Shown here: positions 4,360-6,379 of the stretch, piece by piece
How positions within the stretch are numbered: position 1 is the stretch's first letter
Layout of the letters: every line of letters begins with the position of its first letter
Assembly (NCBI GenBank): GCA_023421875.1
Contig: JAEZSM010000233.1
Span: 1-6,379 of the forward strand
Length of the DNA stretch: 6,379 bases
DNA from: Spirochaetota bacterium
GTDB lineage: Bacteria; Spirochaetota; Spirochaetia; Treponematales; Rectinemataceae
Direction: 5' to 3'
Position numbers and translations under genes: made by a program
Notes under the pieces: model-generated
What the model saw: the letters and a program-made list of their open reading frames with translations, nothing else
What the model was told of the DNA's origin: nothing
Databases searched by the model: none

Positions 4360-6102
4360 ATGGATGGTTCTATGGGCGAAGCGATAGCGCTGGGTGGCGG
4401 ATACTACTGGGTGGGGTCTTCAAGCCTTGCAGGAGACCTCGTCTGCAACCCCTATCTGCTCGTCGAAGAGGGGGAGGGCGTTCTCTTCGATCCGGGTTCG
4501 GTTTTGGATGTCGAGGAAGTAATGGCGGCTGCTGCCTCCGTGCTGCCCTTGGAAAAAATCCGCTACGTGGTCCTGCACCACCAGGATCCCGACCTGGCTG
4601 CCGCTGTGCCTGCAATGGAAGCAGCAGGCATGAGCTTCGATATAGTGACCCACTGGAGAACCTGGTCGCTTTTGCGCTATTACGGCATTAAATCCGATGC
4701 CTACCTGGTGGATGAGCACGGCTACTCCCTGCGGCTCGAGAGCGGACGTATGCTGCAATTTATTCCCACTCCCTACCTCCATTTTCCCGGGGCCATCGCC
4801 ACCTACGACAGGCAGACAAAATTCTTGCTTTCCAGCGACCTCTTTGGCGCTTTTTCGAAAACCTGGTCGCTTTACGCCGGTGAAGGCTACATGGAGGCGA
4901 TGAAGCGCTTCCACGAACACTACATGCCATCCAACGATGTTTTGCGCCCTACCATGGAGCTGATCTCCTGCCTTGAACTGGAAGCGATCCTGCCCCAGCA
5001 CGGATCGATAATCAAGGAAAATATCCCCAGTTACGTCGACGCGCTAAAAAACCTGGAATGCGGCCTGGCCCTGGAATCGGGCCTGCGGGGCGAAAAGACT
5101 AAACCGGATTACAAAGCATTGGGCGAGGAAGTGGCGAGGCTCAGAGAAATGAACGAACAGCTCCAAAAAGCCGCAAACCTCATGAACGAGGCCCAGATCA
5201 GGGATGCCACCACAGGCTTATACGACGAAACCTTTTTTAAGGAATTTATAGACGAACAGGCATCCCTGCGCCTCTATGCCGAGGGCGTCGAGGACGACGT
5301 CCTGGCGGTCTTTGGCATAGACGAGGGCATGGCCAGGATAGAGTACCAGTACGGCCCCAAGGAAGTGGAGGCCATTCTAAAAGGCGTGGCCAGGATCATA
5401 CAGGACGGCAAGGCCACTACGCAGCCCGCGTTCAGACTCCATGGAACTACCTTTGCGCTCTGGATGCCCAGAACAGTCTTTCACAAGGCGGTGGAACTCT
5501 GCGAAACAATACGCACCAGAGTGGAAGCATCCAAGAGCTTTATTGAAAAGATAAGCGTTTCGGCCGGAATGGTGGCAGTGGCCGAAATCCGATCCACTAT
5601 TCCGGATCCTGTCGAAGCCGGGGCAGCCCTCGCAGAGACAGGGGTCAAGCGGCTCAGGATAGCCCGCAAGCGGGGGGGCAACACCATATGCACATCTTCG
5701 GAGGTCGGCACAGAAACCCAATCCAAAGCCAAGATTTTGGTGGTGGACGACAATCAGATCCATGCCGGCGTTCTGAAGACCTTTCTCGAAAACAACGATT
5801 ACTCGGTCTTGAAAGCTCAGGACGGCGGCAAAGCCCTGTCGATGGTGGCCGAAGAAGGTTTCGATCTCATCATATCCGAGCTCATGGTTCCCAAGGTGGA
5901 CGGTTTTATGCTCAAGGACAGCCTTGCGGCCAAATCAGGCACTAAAGATATACCCTTTATCCTGGTTTCCCACAGAAAAAACGATAATTCAGTACAGCGC
6001 GCCTATGGGCAGGGGGTGGATCATTATCTCCAGAAACCCTATCTCCTGGCCGAGCTTTTGGGTATCGTGCGCAACATGACCTCTGGCGGCGGGCTTAGAT
6101 GA
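4360..6102 (+). CDS. ODP (flavodiiron-type MBL) sensor fused to a degenerate GGDEF and a degenerate receiver domain
   Basis: Positions count from the TTG at 4357 (581 residues); the ATG at 4360 drops one. Residues 10-240 are a metallo-beta-lactamase/flavodiiron-type ODP domain. The di-iron ligands are H75, D77 and D79 in HHQDPD, H142 in TPYLHFPG, D161 in LLSSDLFG and H215 in LPQHG. D77 replaces the usual Glu. No flavodoxin or rubredoxin domain follows, so it is a sensor rather than an oxygen reductase. Residues 250-282 are a coiled-coil signalling helix. A GGDEF fold spans 283-445 (DATTGLYDETFF, then ISVSAGM, then RKRGGN), but its active motif reads HGTTF (362-366) and no RxxD inhibitory site is seen. 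A receiver domain fills 457-577 with D464-D465, S538 and K560, but Glu508 replaces the phospho-acceptor Asp. It probably senses iron or oxygen and signals by protein contact. The start is uncertain (TTG 4357, ATG 4360 or ATG 4372), and none has a strong ribosome binding site. Its stop overlaps the next gene as ATGA. Confidence 0.93.
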   Translation: MDGSMGEAIALGGGYYWVGSSSLAGDLVCNPYLLVEEGEGVLFDPGSVLDVEEVMAAAASVLPLEKIRYVVLHHQDPDLAAAVPAMEAAGMSFDIVTHWRTWSLLRYYGIKSDAYLVDEHGYSLRLESGRMLQFIPTPYLHFPGAIATYDRQTKFLLSSDLFGAFSKTWSLYAGEGYMEAMKRFHEHYMPSNDVLRPTMELISCLELEAILPQHGSIIKENIPSYVDALKNLECGLALESGLRGEKTKPDYKALGEEVARLREMNEQLQKAANLMNEAQIRDATTGLYDETFFKEFIDEQASLRLYAEGVEDDVLAVFGIDEGMARIEYQYGPKEVEAILKGVARIIQDGKATTQPAFRLHGTTFALWMPRTVFHKAVELCETIRTRVEASKSFIEKISVSAGMVAVAEIRSTIPDPVEAGAALAETGVKRLRIARKRGGNTICTSSEVGTETQSKAKILVVDDNQIHAGVLKTFLENNDYSVLKAQDGGKALSMVAEEGFDLIISELMVPKVDGFMLKDSLAAKSGTKDIPFILVSHRKNDNSVQRAYGQGVDHYLQKPYLLAELLGIVRNMTSGGGLR

Positions 6103-6379
6103 AGCTGGATGTCGAGTATATTCTCCTATTCGCCGCCTTTTTAGTGTGGCTGGATATTATCATTGTGCTTAGGGTGCTGGCTAATAAGACTAGCCTCGCG
6201 CTGGACGAGGAGGGGCGGCAAACAGGCTACGCAAACCTCGCGAGCGTCTTCAAGGCGGAAAAATCCAAAAAACGCAAAATTGCCAGGAGGTTTTTCGATC
6301 TTTACCTCAAGCTAGCCCAATCCATTGAGTTACCAAAGGAAGAGCGGGAAAAACTGCTCCAGAACGAGGAAATTCAACG
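6099..6379 (+). CDS. Membrane-anchored protein of unknown function (partial, runs off the right edge)
   Basis: Ninety-three codons are visible, beginning MKLDVEYILLFAAFLVWLDI. Residues 7-27 form one hydrophobic helix, likely a signal anchor. A soluble helical region follows with a strongly basic patch EKSKKRKIARR (54-64) and then amphipathic helices (FFDLYLKLAQSIELPKEE). The helical repeats recall HEAT-like or spirochaetal helical-repeat proteins, but I cannot assign a family. The ATG at 6099 overlaps the stop of the ODP sensor gene (ATGA), so translation is coupled and the protein is a probable partner of the sensor at the membrane. The coding frame stays open to the edge; the true C-terminus lies outside the window. 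Confidence 0.75.
   Translation, partial: MKLDVEYILLFAAFLVWLDIIIVLRVLANKTSLALDEEGRQTGYANLASVFKAEKSKKRKIARRFFDLYLKLAQSIELPKEEREKLLQNEEIQ

Noticed and set aside
4305..4691. Plus-strand frame of 128 codons overlapping the ODP sensor start
   Set aside because: Arg/Gly-rich out-of-frame translation over a well-supported ODP domain; a shadow.
4360..5080. Flavodiiron oxygen or NO reductase
   Set aside because: The flavodoxin domain needed for electron transfer is absent; GGDEF and receiver domains follow instead.

Overview
The window shows two transcription units on the minus strand and one on the plus strand, packed tightly as in a bacterial chromosome. No mobile element, tRNA, rRNA or CRISPR array is visible. 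The host is probably an anaerobic or microaerophilic bacterium. A spirochaete of the Treponema/Spirochaeta type is my best guess, because stand-alone oxygen-binding di-iron (ODP) sensor domains, CstA transporters and many ATGA gene overlaps fit that group. This is inference from gene content, with low to moderate confidence.

Region 1 (1-2326, minus strand) is an apparent operon read right to left. Its order is a sigma70-type promoter, a 93-residue protein of unknown function, an ArsA-family P-loop ATPase, a membrane-anchored protein of unknown function, a small stand-alone MIP18/DUF59 protein with a CxxC pair, and the first ~31 codons of a DUF401-like integral membrane protein cut by the window edge. 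Junctions are an ATGA overlap or gaps of 9-13 bases, and several stop codons overlap the next ribosome binding site. No arsenic genes are present, so arsenic efflux is unlikely. Pairing an ArsA-type ATPase with a stand-alone DUF59 protein resembles a split version of Mrp/ApbC (DUF59 fused to a P-loop carrier), so metal or Fe-S handling or client delivery to the membrane is possible but unproven. This is the best candidate for an undescribed system here.

Region 2 (2391-4240, minus strand) is a single-gene unit. It has a near-consensus promoter, a strong ribosome binding site, a complete 566-residue CstA-family transporter for peptides or pyruvate, and a clear UUCG-loop intrinsic terminator that separates it from region 1.

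Region 3 (4305-6379, plus strand) diverges from cstA. It encodes a 580-residue sensor in which an ODP (flavodiiron-type metallo-beta-lactamase) domain is followed by a coiled coil, a degenerate GGDEF domain and a C-terminal receiver domain whose phospho-acceptor Asp is replaced by Glu. An ATGA overlap couples it to a membrane-anchored protein of unknown function that runs off the window. The sensor looks like an iron/oxygen-responsive protein that signals by protein contact rather than by making c-di-GMP or accepting phosphate. The shared intergenic region holds both promoters and a perfect inverted repeat that could be a regulator site.
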